Program-made: the position numbers and the translations under genes
The notes under the pieces: generated by a model
The model's input: only the letters and a program-made list of their open reading frames with translations
What the model was told of the DNA's origin: nothing
Database searches by the model: none
In this document: piece by piece, positions 50,880 to 59,179 of the stretch
Position numbering within the stretch: the stretch's first letter is position 1
How the letters are laid out: each line of letters begins with the position of its first letter
Origin: Luoshenia tenuis
GTDB taxonomy: Bacteria; Bacillota; Clostridia; Christensenellales; GCA-900066905
DNA length: 64,000 nucleotides
Direction: 5' to 3'
NCBI RefSeq assembly: GCF_014384745.1
Contig: NZ_JACRSO010000002.1
Coordinates: forward strand, 434,001 to 498,000

Positions 50880-52025
50880 ATGATTTATCGCGAATTGGGC
50901 CGTACCGGCCTTAAAGTCAGCCAGATCGGGTTAGGATGCGAAGGGTTTGCCGGCAAGGACGAGGCACAGGCCAGGGCGATGTTCGACCTGGCGCTGGCCC
51001 ACGGGGTCAACTGCATGGATCTTTACAGCCCGGACCCGGAACTGCGCAGCCTGATCGGCCGCCTGCTGCGGGGCAGGCGCGAAGGATTTGTGATGCAGGC
51101 CCATCTTTGCACCATCTGGGAGGACGGACAATACCGCGCCACGCGCCAGCTGGACGAGGTGCGCGCCTCATTTGAGGACTTGCTCGCCCGCCTGGAGACC
51201 GACCGGGTCGAGATCGGCATGATCCACTATGTCGATTCCATGGCTACCTGGCAAGCGCTTGCGGATGGGGGGATCATGGCCTATGCACAGGCGCAAAAGC
51301 GGGCCGGGCGCATCGGGCATATCGGCATTAGCAGCCACAACCCCGCGGTGGCGCTGGAGGCCGTGCGCAGCGGGCTGATCGAGGTGCTGATGTTCAGCAT
51401 CAATCCCTGTTACGATCTGCTGCCCGCAGATGAGGACTGTGAGCGGCTGTGGGCGGAGGAAAGCTATCAGGGCGAGCTGATCAACATCGACCCGGAGCGC
51501 GCCCAGCTTTACGAGACCTGTCAACGTCTAGGCGTGGGCATCACTGTCATGAAGGCCTTTGGCGGCGGCGATCTGTTGGGGGCGGATTCTCCCGCCGGCA
51601 GGGCGCTGACCGTCAACCAATGCATCCATTACGCCCTGACCCGCCCGGGCGTATCCAGCGTGATGGCCGGCGTACACAGCACAGAGGAGTTGACCGCCAG
51701 CCTAGCCTACGAAAGCGCCCCGGAAAGCGCGCGGGATTACGCCGCAGCCTTGGCCAGCTTCCCTAAGATCAGCTGGCAGGGGCACTGTATGTACTGCGGC
51801 CACTGCGCGCCCTGTCCCAAGGGCATCGATGTGGCCAGCGTCACCAAGTTCTTCCATCTGGCGCGGGCGCAGGGCGGCATCCCCGAAACGGTGCGCGAGC
51901 ACTACGCCGCCCTATCCCATACCGCGGGCGAATGCATCCGCTGCGGCGCCTGCGAGGCCCGCTGCCCCTTTGGGGTGGCCATCCGCGAAAACATGGCCCA
52001 GGCCCAAGCGCTGTTTGGCGCATAA
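50880..52025 (+). CDS. Aldo/keto reductase with C-terminal 4Fe-4S ferredoxin domain
   Basis: NAD(P)H-linked oxidoreductase of 381 residues. The TIM-barrel part begins YRELGRTGLKVSQIGLGCEG and has the tetrad Asp-Tyr in CMDLYSPDPELRS and His in IGMIHYVDS. The usual catalytic lysine position reads FVMQAHLCTIWED, as in a ferredoxin-bearing AKR subgroup where it is replaced. The C-terminal 90 residues hold two cluster-binding motifs, CMYCGHCAPCPKG and CIRCGACEARCPFG. That implies electron transfer to or from iron-sulfur centres. Its promoter has MerR-type geometry, so induction by a reactive aldehyde or quinone is plausible. Confidence 0.92.
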   Translation: MIYRELGRTGLKVSQIGLGCEGFAGKDEAQARAMFDLALAHGVNCMDLYSPDPELRSLIGRLLRGRREGFVMQAHLCTIWEDGQYRATRQLDEVRASFEDLLARLETDRVEIGMIHYVDSMATWQALADGGIMAYAQAQKRAGRIGHIGISSHNPAVALEAVRSGLIEVLMFSINPCYDLLPADEDCERLWAEESYQGELINIDPERAQLYETCQRLGVGITVMKAFGGGDLLGADSPAGRALTVNQCIHYALTRPGVSSVMAGVHSTEELTASLAYESAPESARDYAAALASFPKISWQGHCMYCGHCAPCPKGIDVASVTKFFHLARAQGGIPETVREHYAALSHTAGECIRCGACEARCPFGVAIRENMAQAQALFGA

Positions 52026-52038
52026 GGGTATAAACAGC

Positions 52039-52073
52039 AAAGCCCTCCCCTAAACCAGGGGAGGGCTTTTTTT
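52039..52073 (+). terminator. Intrinsic terminator of the aldo/keto reductase gene
   Basis: A perfect 13-bp stem (AAAGCCCTCCCCT / complement) with a five-base loop, followed by TTTT. It also faces the short minus-strand gene. Confidence 0.9.
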
Positions 52074-52089
52074 GGGGCTTTGTCCTCGT

Positions 52090-52245
52090 TTAAAGGTCGT
52101 CCGCATCCTGAACGGGTTTGACCAGCGGCTCTACAGGCCGTCCGGTATACATGCCCAGCGGGTCGCTCTTAGCCGAATAGGCGGGGCTCATGGCCTCGAC
52201 CACGCTCGCCACCTTCGGGCTTAAACGGTTTTTCTCCCTTTTCAC
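52090..52245 (-). CDS. Conserved 51-residue protein of Clostridia
   Basis: Very small protein starting at a GTG behind GAGGTGA. It begins MKREKNRLSPKVASVVEAM, continues with SDPLGMYTGRPVEP, and ends with PVQDADDL. From memory, the combination DPxGxYTGxP and the acidic end PVQDADDL recurs in small, uncharacterised proteins of many Clostridia, which supports it as a real gene despite its size. It is basic at the front and acidic at the back, has no cysteines and is predicted to be soluble. The role is unknown. It is oriented opposite to both neighbours. Confidence 0.72.
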   Translation of the reverse strand: MKREKNRLSPKVASVVEAMSPAYSAKSDPLGMYTGRPVEPLVKPVQDADDL

Positions 52246-52408
52246 GCGTGCATCACCTCATGCTACATTATGCCCGAGCCGCGGCAATGCTTATTCCCTT
52301 TATCCGGTTGACCGAACTGGCAAATTTTATCCGCCGCGCTGATCGCGTCGTTGCCCTTCCGATTCACCCGCAAAATTTCGCCGGCTTGCGCCATTTGCCG
52401 CCATACGG

Positions 52409-52466
52409 TTGACAGGCCCGGCTTTCGCGGCATATAATTAGAATGCTAATAGTTGTATTTCTAATT
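52409..52466 (+). promoter_or_regulatory. Promoter and candidate operator of the marR-MATE operon
   Basis: A consensus TTGACA, an 18-base spacer and a perfect TATAAT (52433-52438) drive the MarR gene. An inverted repeat, AATTAGAA...TTCTAATT (52436-52443 and 52459-52466), overlaps the -10 element and start site and contains the MarR-like half-palindrome TTAG-N4-CTAA. Binding there would block transcription, consistent with autorepression by the first gene. Confidence 0.7.
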
Positions 52467-52495
52467 GTTTAAAACATTCATTCCAAAGGAGTATT

Positions 52496-52924
52496 ATGAA
52501 AACGCCGTTTTATCTGTTGCTGCTCAAAACCCACAACGCCCAGCGTATGCGCATCCGTCCCCATATGGAGGGGCTGGGTCTCTCGCCCGGGCAGCCCAAA
52601 ATGCTCAGCTTTTTACGCATGCACCCGGGCTGCATGCAGCGCGAGCTGGCCGAGGGGTGCGATATCGAGCCGGCCACCGTATCCCGTCTGCTGGAAAATA
52701 TGGAGCGTGCCGGTCTGATCACCCGCCAGCCTTCCCCGGACAGCAAGCGCGCGGTCTGCGTTTCCATCACGGAAAAGGGCATTGCCGCACAGCAGGCCAT
52801 GGCCACCGGCTGGCGTAAGGTCGAGAGCGAGGCCCTGTCGGGCTTTACACCGGAGGAAAAGGAACAGTTTACCCAATACCTTTGCCGGATGTATGGCAAC
52901 CTCACCGGCAAGGACATCGAATAA
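52496..52924 (+). CDS. MarR-family transcriptional regulator
   Basis: Winged-helix repressor of 142 residues. The DNA-binding segment reads GCMQRELAEGCDIEPATVSR then LLENMERAGLITRQPSPDSK, with the conserved wing DSKRAVCVSITEKG. N- and C-terminal helices form the dimer interface. The gene has its own strong promoter with an operator-like dyad and is followed 14 bases later by a MATE exporter. This is the usual layout of a regulator controlling efflux of the compound it senses. Confidence 0.93.
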   Translation: MKTPFYLLLLKTHNAQRMRIRPHMEGLGLSPGQPKMLSFLRMHPGCMQRELAEGCDIEPATVSRLLENMERAGLITRQPSPDSKRAVCVSITEKGIAAQQAMATGWRKVESEALSGFTPEEKEQFTQYLCRMYGNLTGKDIE

Positions 52925-52938
52925 AGGAGCGTGGGATT

Positions 52939-54342
52939 ATGGAAAATACCAATGCCCAGCAGGCACAATTCGTTAAAATGACCCAGACCCCCATTCCCCG
53001 CCTGATCGCCGGGCTGGCGGTGCCCACCATCATCAGCATGCTGGTCACCTCCATCTACAATATGGCCGATACCTTTTTCGTCTCCCAGCTGGGCACCAGC
53101 GCGGCTGGCGCGGTGGGCATCGTCTTTTCCATCATGGCCATTATCCAGGCGGTGGGCTTTACCCTGGGGATGGGCGCCGGCGCTACCTCCAGCCGGCTTT
53201 TAGGGCAGCAGCAAAACGCGCGTGCCAACGCCGTTGCCTCTACCGCCTTTTTCACCGCACTGGCTTTTGGCCTGCTGCTTACGGTCTTTGGCCTGCTCTT
53301 TATCGATGGGTTGATGCGCCTGTTGGGGGCCACCGGTACCATTCTGCCCTACGCGCGGGATTACGCGCGCTATATCCTGCTGGGCGCGCCGGTCATGGCC
53401 TGCTCTTTTGTGCTTAACAACGTGCTGCGCGCCCAGGGCCGCGCTACGCTGGCCATGGTGGGCATTGGCTTAGGAGGCGTGCTCAATATCGGGCTGGATC
53501 CCTTCTTCATCTATACGCTCAATCTTGGCATCTCCGGCGCAGCCATCGCCACACTGATCAGCCAGTGCGTCAGCTTTGGCATCCTGTTTAGCTTCTACCT
53601 GCGCGGAAAGTCGATCATTAAGATCTCCGCCCGCGCCATCGCACGCGATGCGGGCACCTATGGCCTGATCCTCAAAACGGGCATGCCTTCTTTCTGCCGG
53701 CAGGGGCTGGCCAGCATGTCCACCGTGGCGCTCAATGTCAACGCGGCGGTGTACGGGGATGCGGCTGTGGCCGCCATGAGCGTGGTCGGCCGCATTTTCA
53801 TGTTCATCCTCTCCGCTATGATCGGCTTTGGCCAGGGCTTTCAGCCGGTGGTGGGCTATAATTACGGCGCCAAGGAATATGGGCGCGTGCGCCAGGCCTT
53901 CTGGTTTACCTTTAAGGTGGGAATGGTTCTGCTGGGCGTGATGGCAGTAGCCGGCTTTTTCGTAGCCCCTCAGGCGATGGCCCTATTCCGTCGGGACGAT
54001 ATGGAAGTCATCGCTATCGGCGCGTTTGCCATGCAGGCCCAGTGCCTGGCCCTGCCGCTCCAGCCGCTGATCGTGTGCTGCAATATGACCTTTCAATCCG
54101 TGGGCAAGTCCTGGCAGGCTACCTTCCTGGCCGCAGCGCGCCAGGGGATCTTCTTCCTGCCGCTGATCGTACTGCTGCCCCAATTTATGGGATTGACCGG
54201 CGTACAGCTCACCCAGCCCTTGGCGGATGTCCTGAGCTTTGGCGTAGCCGCCGTGTTGGCTGTGCGATTTTTCAAAGAATTGAAGGTGCTGGAAGGCGAT
54301 GTGGGGGCCAGCCATGGCGCGCACGCCCTGCAATCCCGCTGA
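52939..54342 (+). CDS. MATE-family multidrug/cation efflux transporter
   Basis: Cation-coupled efflux pump of 467 residues with twelve predicted helices arranged as two related halves: IPRLIAGLAVPTIISMLVTS in helix 1, and GLILKTGMPSFCRQGLASMS where the second half begins. The GAGATSSRLLGQQ motif after helix 2 and GFGQGFQPVVGYNYGAKEYG in the second half are MATE signatures. The ATG lies nine bases after AAAGGAG. Co-transcription with the MarR gene implies drug- or metabolite-induced expression. The substrates are unknown. Confidence 0.93.
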   Translation: MENTNAQQAQFVKMTQTPIPRLIAGLAVPTIISMLVTSIYNMADTFFVSQLGTSAAGAVGIVFSIMAIIQAVGFTLGMGAGATSSRLLGQQQNARANAVASTAFFTALAFGLLLTVFGLLFIDGLMRLLGATGTILPYARDYARYILLGAPVMACSFVLNNVLRAQGRATLAMVGIGLGGVLNIGLDPFFIYTLNLGISGAAIATLISQCVSFGILFSFYLRGKSIIKISARAIARDAGTYGLILKTGMPSFCRQGLASMSTVALNVNAAVYGDAAVAAMSVVGRIFMFILSAMIGFGQGFQPVVGYNYGAKEYGRVRQAFWFTFKVGMVLLGVMAVAGFFVAPQAMALFRRDDMEVIAIGAFAMQAQCLALPLQPLIVCCNMTFQSVGKSWQATFLAAARQGIFFLPLIVLLPQFMGLTGVQLTQPLADVLSFGVAAVLAVRFFKELKVLEGDVGASHGAHALQSR

Positions 54343-54360
54343 GTGCAAGACCGATACTTA

Positions 54361-54396
54361 AAGGGCAGACCCTTGCGGATCTGCCCTCTTTTTTAT
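54361..54396 (+). terminator. Intrinsic terminator of the marR-MATE operon
   Basis: AGGGCAGA and TCTGCCCT form an eight-bp stem with a ten-base loop, followed by CTTTTTTAT. Confidence 0.85.
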
Positions 54397-54410
54397 ACCA
54401 CAGCCGTTCT

Positions 54411-55559
54411 TTACGCCTCCCGCGCCATGCCCTCCAGCAGTACCGCCAGGCTCTCCATCGATAAAAATCCCTCTTCCCAGCTCGCGTCCGCAAAGCGCTG
54501 CAGGTTCTCCTCGCAGTACTCGATCTCCTTGGAGTAGCGCTTGGCGAGGCGCACTTGATCCGCCTTACAAAAGGCGTGCGCGGCATGCCAATGCGCAATA
54601 TCCAGCCAGGCGATCAGCAAAACGCTTGCCGCCATCAACTTGATCTTGCCTAAAACGTCGCCGTCGTAAACAGCTTTGAGCATATAGCGGTATACAAAAT
54701 AGACCGCCAGGTGTTCGTATTCCGTCGCGCAGGCCCGATGTGCCTGCAAAAATCCCTTTCGCTCCGCCAGCAGTGTGGAAAGGCTGGTGCGCAGCTGTCC
54801 CAGCTGATCCGGCCAGCCTGAATCGATTGGCTCAAGCGTCTGGTAAAATGCAAGCAGTTCCCCAAGGATGCGGCGCTCCGTGCCCTCTGCCGCCGGCCGC
54901 GTTTGGCCTTGCGCCTTATCCATAAAAACCCCCGGGGCCGCCTGGCGCGCTTCCACCCACGCACGGATCCGCTCCGGGGCCGCTTCCTCCTCCAGATGTG
55001 CCTGCAGCTGCTCCGCAAATACGAGCGCGGCCGTCAGTCTATCCCAAATAGAAAAACGGCGATCCTGCAACAGCGCAAAGAGCATGTTCCGCGCCGCAAG
55101 CAGCGCGTTTAGCAGCGGCTCATCTTCAAAATCCAGGTCTGCCGGCTCGTCAGTTTCCGTTTGGATAAAGGTTATTGGCCCGTCGTTTTGAAGGATCAGT
55201 TTCGCCGCCTCTTCACAGCAAAGCCCTACGCCGCTCTCCTTTATATCGCCAAACCACTCGTGGAAGCGGGGATGCTGGGTGCATATCTCACAAAGGGCGC
55301 TCTCCCCCAGGTTCAGGATAATCTCACAAAGGTTCCGTTCGTTTAAAAAAGGGCAGCGCTCCCCCTGGAGCAAAAAGTGCGGCGCTTCGCCCTGGGCAAT
55401 GCTGCCGCGCAGCCGCTGCCCAAACGCACCCTCCTGAACCATATAATCTGCATAGGCGCGTTCGTCAATGTCGATCTCCCACCCAATGCAGCAATTGTCC
55501 TCGCACCCAGACGCGCTGCACCGGAATGCGGGATAATAATCGGGATAAGTCAGCTTCAT
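54411..55559 (-). CDS. fliB: FliB-type lysine-N-methylase
   Basis: 382-residue member of the flagellin lysine-N-methylase family. The cysteine-rich N-terminal third is diagnostic: CSASGCEDNCCIGWEIDID, then CPFLNERNLCEIILNLG, CEICTQHPRFHEWFG and GVGLCCEEAAKLIL, which probably bind an iron-sulfur cluster. The remainder is helical. The family was named for methylating flagellin in Salmonella, but no flagellar gene is in the window and many Clostridia carry FliB without an obvious flagellin partner, so the target here is open. Strong terminators surround the gene. Confidence 0.88.
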   Translation of the reverse strand: MKLTYPDYYPAFRCSASGCEDNCCIGWEIDIDERAYADYMVQEGAFGQRLRGSIAQGEAPHFLLQGERCPFLNERNLCEIILNLGESALCEICTQHPRFHEWFGDIKESGVGLCCEEAAKLILQNDGPITFIQTETDEPADLDFEDEPLLNALLAARNMLFALLQDRRFSIWDRLTAALVFAEQLQAHLEEEAAPERIRAWVEARQAAPGVFMDKAQGQTRPAAEGTERRILGELLAFYQTLEPIDSGWPDQLGQLRTSLSTLLAERKGFLQAHRACATEYEHLAVYFVYRYMLKAVYDGDVLGKIKLMAASVLLIAWLDIAHWHAAHAFCKADQVRLAKRYSKEIEYCEENLQRFADASWEEGFLSMESLAVLLEGMAREA

Positions 55560-55607
55560 GTACTTATTTCACATCCTGGTTTTTCGTCGTGCCTGTAAAG
55601 TTTCTAA

Positions 55608-55645
55608 AATAAAATACCGCAACCCACAATAGTAAGTTGCGATAT
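55608..55645 (-). terminator. Intrinsic terminator of tmRNA
   Basis: On the minus strand ATATCGCAAC and GTTGCGGTAT form a 10-bp stem (one G-U pair) followed by TTTATTTTAG, 20 bases beyond the mature 3' end of tmRNA. Confidence 0.8.
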
Positions 55646-55664
55646 TCTTGCGGCCATTCGCCGC

Positions 55665-56021
55665 TGGTGGAGGCGAGGGGAGTCGAACCCCTGTCCGAAA
55701 GCGATTTAACCAGACTTTCTCCGAGCGCAGCCGATTATTTGATTTCCCGGGCAGCGGCCCCTAGTCGGCAAGGTGCCGCGCCGGTAGCTTCATTTATCCG
55801 GCCCGCCGCAAAGCTTAGGCGGGTTCGTTCCCTGCTTTAATGGCACCCGTACCCCTAGCCGCAGGAAGCTAAGGACGGATGTACACGGTGATTAAGCCGC
55901 GTAAGCTAATTTTTGATTGTTGGCGTTTATTACGCTTTACCCGGTTTTTAACGCGGTTCCAGGAGGCCCGCGGCTCGCTTATCCAATCTCCTCTGCCCCC
56001 GTCGAAGCCAAATACGCCCCC
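55665..56021 (-). ncRNA. ssrA: Transfer-messenger RNA (tmRNA)
   Basis: Rescues stalled ribosomes together with SmpB. The gene is 357 bases long. The 5' end (GGGGGCG) pairs with CGCCTCC before the discriminator A and encoded CCA at the 3' end. The T-arm AGGGG-TTCGACT-CCCCT is intact, and the D-loop-like GGCTTCGACGGGGGC follows the 5' strand. The tag frame begins at GCC (55924-55922) and encodes ANNQKLAYAA before TAA at 55894-55892; with the alanine carried by tmRNA the tag is A-ANNQKLAYAA. It lies directly downstream of smpB, as in many Firmicutes. Confidence 0.96.
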
Positions 56022-56036
56022 ACGGTCAAGGCGGGC

Positions 56037-56510
56037 TCAGCCGCCTTTTTGAGCATTTCTAAACGCCCGCTCAATATCGCGTTTGGCATCGCGCTTGGCG
56101 ATATCCTGGCGTTTATCGTAGTTCTTTTTACCCCGCGCCAGCCCCAGCTCCATCTTGACCAGCCCGTGGCTCAAATACAGTTGTAAGGGGATCAGCGCAT
56201 AACCCTGTTGCTGCACCGCGCCGATCAGCTTGCGGATCTCGTTCTTGTGCAGCAGCAGCCGCCGCTGGCGCAACGGATCCCGGTTAAAGATATTCCCCTT
56301 TTCATAAGGGCTTACGTGCATATGGTGTACCCAAACCTCGCCGTCCACGATCTGCGCATAACTATCCCGCAGGTTCACCTGCCCCAGCCGGATGGATTTG
56401 ACCTCCGTTCCCACCAGTTCGATGCCCGTTTCATAAGTCTCCTCGATAAAATAGTCATGCCGCGCTTTTTTGTTCTGCGCTACGATCTTAACGCCGCCCT
56501 TGGGAGCCAT
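56037..56510 (-). CDS. smpB: SsrA-binding protein SmpB
   Basis: Small RNA-binding protein that delivers tmRNA to stalled ribosomes; 157 residues from the chosen ATG. The OB-fold begins KIVAQNKKARHDYFIEETYE and contains GIELVGTEVKSIRLGQVNLR, AQIVDGEVWVHHMHVSPYE and RDPLRQRRLLLHKNEI. The C-terminal helix KKNYDKRQDIAKRDAKRDIE enters the ribosome's mRNA channel. A GTG five codons upstream (56525) is an alternative start with AAAGG in front. The ssrA gene follows 15 bases later. Confidence 0.96.
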   Translation of the reverse strand: MAPKGGVKIVAQNKKARHDYFIEETYETGIELVGTEVKSIRLGQVNLRDSYAQIVDGEVWVHHMHVSPYEKGNIFNRDPLRQRRLLLHKNEIRKLIGAVQQQGYALIPLQLYLSHGLVKMELGLARGKKNYDKRQDIAKRDAKRDIERAFRNAQKGG

Positions 56511-56574
56511 TGCCGCTTGTTTCACCCCTAACCTTTCCGCAGTTTCTCTATTATATGCAAAGCCCCGCCATCTG

Positions 56575-58722
56575 TCAAGATTCCTTGGCATCCAGCCAAC
56601 CCGGCGCGGGACCAAAGTCGATCCGGCGCAGGTCCACATCCACCGCGTCCACCCGCACCCTGGCCGGGTCGCCCAGCCGCAGGGATTTGCGCGTCCGCTC
56701 GCCGATCAAGGCATAGCGCTTTTCGTCAAATACGTAATAGTCGTTGTCCAGCGCGCTTACATGCACCAGCCCTTCAACCGTGTTGGGCAGCTGCACGTAT
56801 ACCCCATACTGGGTCACGCCCGAGATCACGCCGTCGTATTCCTCGCCCACATGATCCATCATGTACTCGGCCTTTTTCAGGTCGTCCACCGCGCGCTCGG
56901 CCTCCATGGCGCTGCGCTCGGCCTGCGAGGTCTGCTGGGCAATGCCCGGCATGGCTTTTTCCAGCTGTTTTACGCGCTTTTCATCCAGTTTGCCGTGCAG
57001 CCATTCCTTTAAGATCCGATGGATCTCCAAGTCAGGATAGCGGCGGATGGGCGAAGTAAAGTGGCAGTAATCCGGCGCGGCCAGGCCAAAATGGCCCAGC
57101 GGCAGCTCCAGGTATTTGGCCTTTTGCATAGAGCGCAGCATCACCTGGTTTATCACATTCTCCTCCGGCGTACCCTCAATCTGCTCGAGCAGCTCCTGCA
57201 ATTGTTTGGGGGTGACCTTGCCCTTCACCTTCAGCGTATATCCAAAGGCGTTTACAAACTGGGCAAACTCCTTCATCTTGTCCTTATCCGGGTCCTCATG
57301 CACCCGATAGAGGAAGGGCAGCTCCGCATGCCGGGCGCAAAGCGCCACCGAGCGGTTGGCCGCCAGCATAAATTCCTCGATCATCCGTTCGGAGATCCCG
57401 CGCTCGCGCAGCACCACATCTACCGCGCGGCCCTTTTCGTTGAGGATGATCTTGGCCTCGGGCACGTCAAAATCCAGGCCGCCGTTGCGCTCTCGCCGCG
57501 CCAGCAGCAGATCCATCAGCTCCCGCATCGTGCCTAAATCTTCCAGGATAGGGGCATACGCCCTGCACATCTCCTCATCCCCGGCGAAGATCTTATTGAC
57601 CCCGTCATAGGTCATACGGTATTTATTGTTGATCACGCTCTCTACGATCTGCGCATCCTGCACCTCGCCGTTTTCGTCGATCTCCATGATGCACGAGAGC
57701 GTCAGCCGGTCCACATCCGGATTGAGCGAGCATATGCCGTTGGAAAGCTCCGGCGGCAGCATGGGGATCACCCGGTCCGCAAAATAGACGCTGGTACCCC
57801 GCAGCAACGCCTCCTGGTCCAACAGAGAGCTCTCCTGCACGTAATGGCTCACATCGGCGATATGCACGCCCAGCTGATAGCGGCCGTTCTCCAGGCGCTT
57901 GATGGAGATGGCGTCGTCCAGATCCTTGGAGTCCGCCCCGTCGATGGTCATGACCGTCCAATCCCTAAAATCCTTGCGGCCCTGCTTGGCCGCCTCCGGC
58001 ACCTCCTGCGGGATGGCACGGGCCGCGTCCAGCACGCCCTGCGGGAATACCTCGGGCAGCCCGGCCTGGCGGATGATCGAGAGCACATCGCACCCCGGGT
58101 CGTCCTTATTGCCCAGCACCTCCACGACCTTGCCCTCCGCCGCGCGGTTGCCGCTGGGCCATTTGATGATCTCCACGACCACCTTATCCTCATGCTTGGC
58201 GCCGCCGTACAGTTCATGGCTGATATGGATATCCTGTCCCAGGCGGGGATCGTCCGGGATCACAAAGGCACTTTTCCAGGGCCGGTCAAAAAGGCCTACC
58301 ACGCGGCTGTTGGCGCGGGACAGGATCTGCACCACCTCGCCCTCGCCCGAGCGACCGTTTTGCGGCTGGCGGATGATGCGGCACAGCACCCGGTCCTTAT
58401 GCATGGCGCTCTTCATCCCATTGGCCGGGATAAACAGGTCGTCGGCCTCCTCGTCATCCGGGATCAAAAAGCCGAAGCCCTTGGCATTACCCTGGATGCG
58501 TCCGGCCAGCAGGCCGATCATCGCCGGGGTAGCGTAGCGCCCGTTCTGCGTGAGCACCAGTTTCCCTTGGCCCACCATCTCCAGCACCGCCTCTTTCACC
58601 CCGCCGGCCTCTCCGCCCTGCGCCTTGACAAAGGCCTGCAGTTGAGAAAGCTCCGCCGGGCCGCATTTGGGGCGGTCAAAATAAGATAATATGTTTTCCA
58701 TCATTTCTTGCATTTCCATCAT
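56575..58722 (-). CDS. rnr: Ribonuclease R
   Basis: 3'-5' exoribonuclease that degrades structured RNA and takes part in tmRNA-linked mRNA decay. The protein has 715 residues. Domains in order: an N-terminal helix-turn-helix-like region (about 1-60), two cold-shock domains (GRIQGNAKGFGFLIPDDEEA), the RNB catalytic domain with TIDGADSKDLDDAISIKRLE (the metal-binding aspartates) and YADRVIPMLPPELSNGIC-like contacts (here YFADRVIP), and a C-terminal S1 domain (GEEYDGVISGVTQYGVYVQL). The 64-base gap to smpB and common strand suggest one functional unit. Confidence 0.96.
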   Translation of the reverse strand: MMEMQEMMENILSYFDRPKCGPAELSQLQAFVKAQGGEAGGVKEAVLEMVGQGKLVLTQNGRYATPAMIGLLAGRIQGNAKGFGFLIPDDEEADDLFIPANGMKSAMHKDRVLCRIIRQPQNGRSGEGEVVQILSRANSRVVGLFDRPWKSAFVIPDDPRLGQDIHISHELYGGAKHEDKVVVEIIKWPSGNRAAEGKVVEVLGNKDDPGCDVLSIIRQAGLPEVFPQGVLDAARAIPQEVPEAAKQGRKDFRDWTVMTIDGADSKDLDDAISIKRLENGRYQLGVHIADVSHYVQESSLLDQEALLRGTSVYFADRVIPMLPPELSNGICSLNPDVDRLTLSCIMEIDENGEVQDAQIVESVINNKYRMTYDGVNKIFAGDEEMCRAYAPILEDLGTMRELMDLLLARRERNGGLDFDVPEAKIILNEKGRAVDVVLRERGISERMIEEFMLAANRSVALCARHAELPFLYRVHEDPDKDKMKEFAQFVNAFGYTLKVKGKVTPKQLQELLEQIEGTPEENVINQVMLRSMQKAKYLELPLGHFGLAAPDYCHFTSPIRRYPDLEIHRILKEWLHGKLDEKRVKQLEKAMPGIAQQTSQAERSAMEAERAVDDLKKAEYMMDHVGEEYDGVISGVTQYGVYVQLPNTVEGLVHVSALDNDYYVFDEKRYALIGERTRKSLRLGDPARVRVDAVDVDLRRIDFGPAPGWLDAKES

Positions 58723-58810
58723 TTTTCCTCCTCTATCCTCCTAAGCGGGGCACCTGCACCCGCCGCCAACCCATATGCTTAGCATCGCCCAAGGGCGACG
58801 ATCTTACACA

Positions 58811-58843
58811 AAAAGACGGCAGCCGAAAAAACGGGCTGCCGTC
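58811..58843 (-). terminator. Intrinsic terminator of secG
   Basis: On the minus strand GACGGCAGCC and GGCTGCCGTC form a strong stem, followed by TTTTTGTG. It separates secG from rnr, so rnr needs its own promoter or readthrough. Confidence 0.85.
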
Positions 58844-58859
58844 TTGACGCATACATCAC

Positions 58860-59099
58860 TTACTTCTGCAAAAATACCATCACGGCGGAGATCACTAAAA
58901 ACGCCGCGGCCGCGATCTTTGTCAGAAAGACCATTCGTCCTTCAAAAGACTTTGACTTGTTTTTGCCAAAAAAAGTTTCCGCACCGCCGGCGATGGAACC
59001 CAGTCCCGCCGTCTTTGCAGGTTGCAGCAATATGACCAGAACCAGAAACAGGCCCAAAATCACCAATATGATCTGACCGATAAGAATCAGCGTATCCAA
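58860..59099 (-). CDS. secG: Preprotein translocase subunit SecG
   Basis: Small membrane subunit of the SecYEG channel, 79 residues. It has two helices: LILIGQIILVILGLFLVLVI and then IAAAAFLVISAVMVFLQ near the C-terminus. The conserved loop between them reads LLQPAKTAGLGSIAGGAETF, ending FFGKNKSKSFEG. The secG-rnr-smpB order is widely conserved in Firmicutes. Confidence 0.95.
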   Translation of the reverse strand: MDTLILIGQIILVILGLFLVLVILLQPAKTAGLGSIAGGAETFFGKNKSKSFEGRMVFLTKIAAAAFLVISAVMVFLQK

Positions 59100-59179
59100 A
59101 GCCTATCCATCCTCCCGCATAGTCGATAACGGATTAATTCTAGCATAGTTCCCCGTAAATTGCAAGCGGCAATCCGCCT

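Noticed and set aside
55637..56186. Short open frames overlapping the tmRNA gene
   Set aside because: The DNA is fully explained by ssrA secondary structure, tag frame and acceptor stem.
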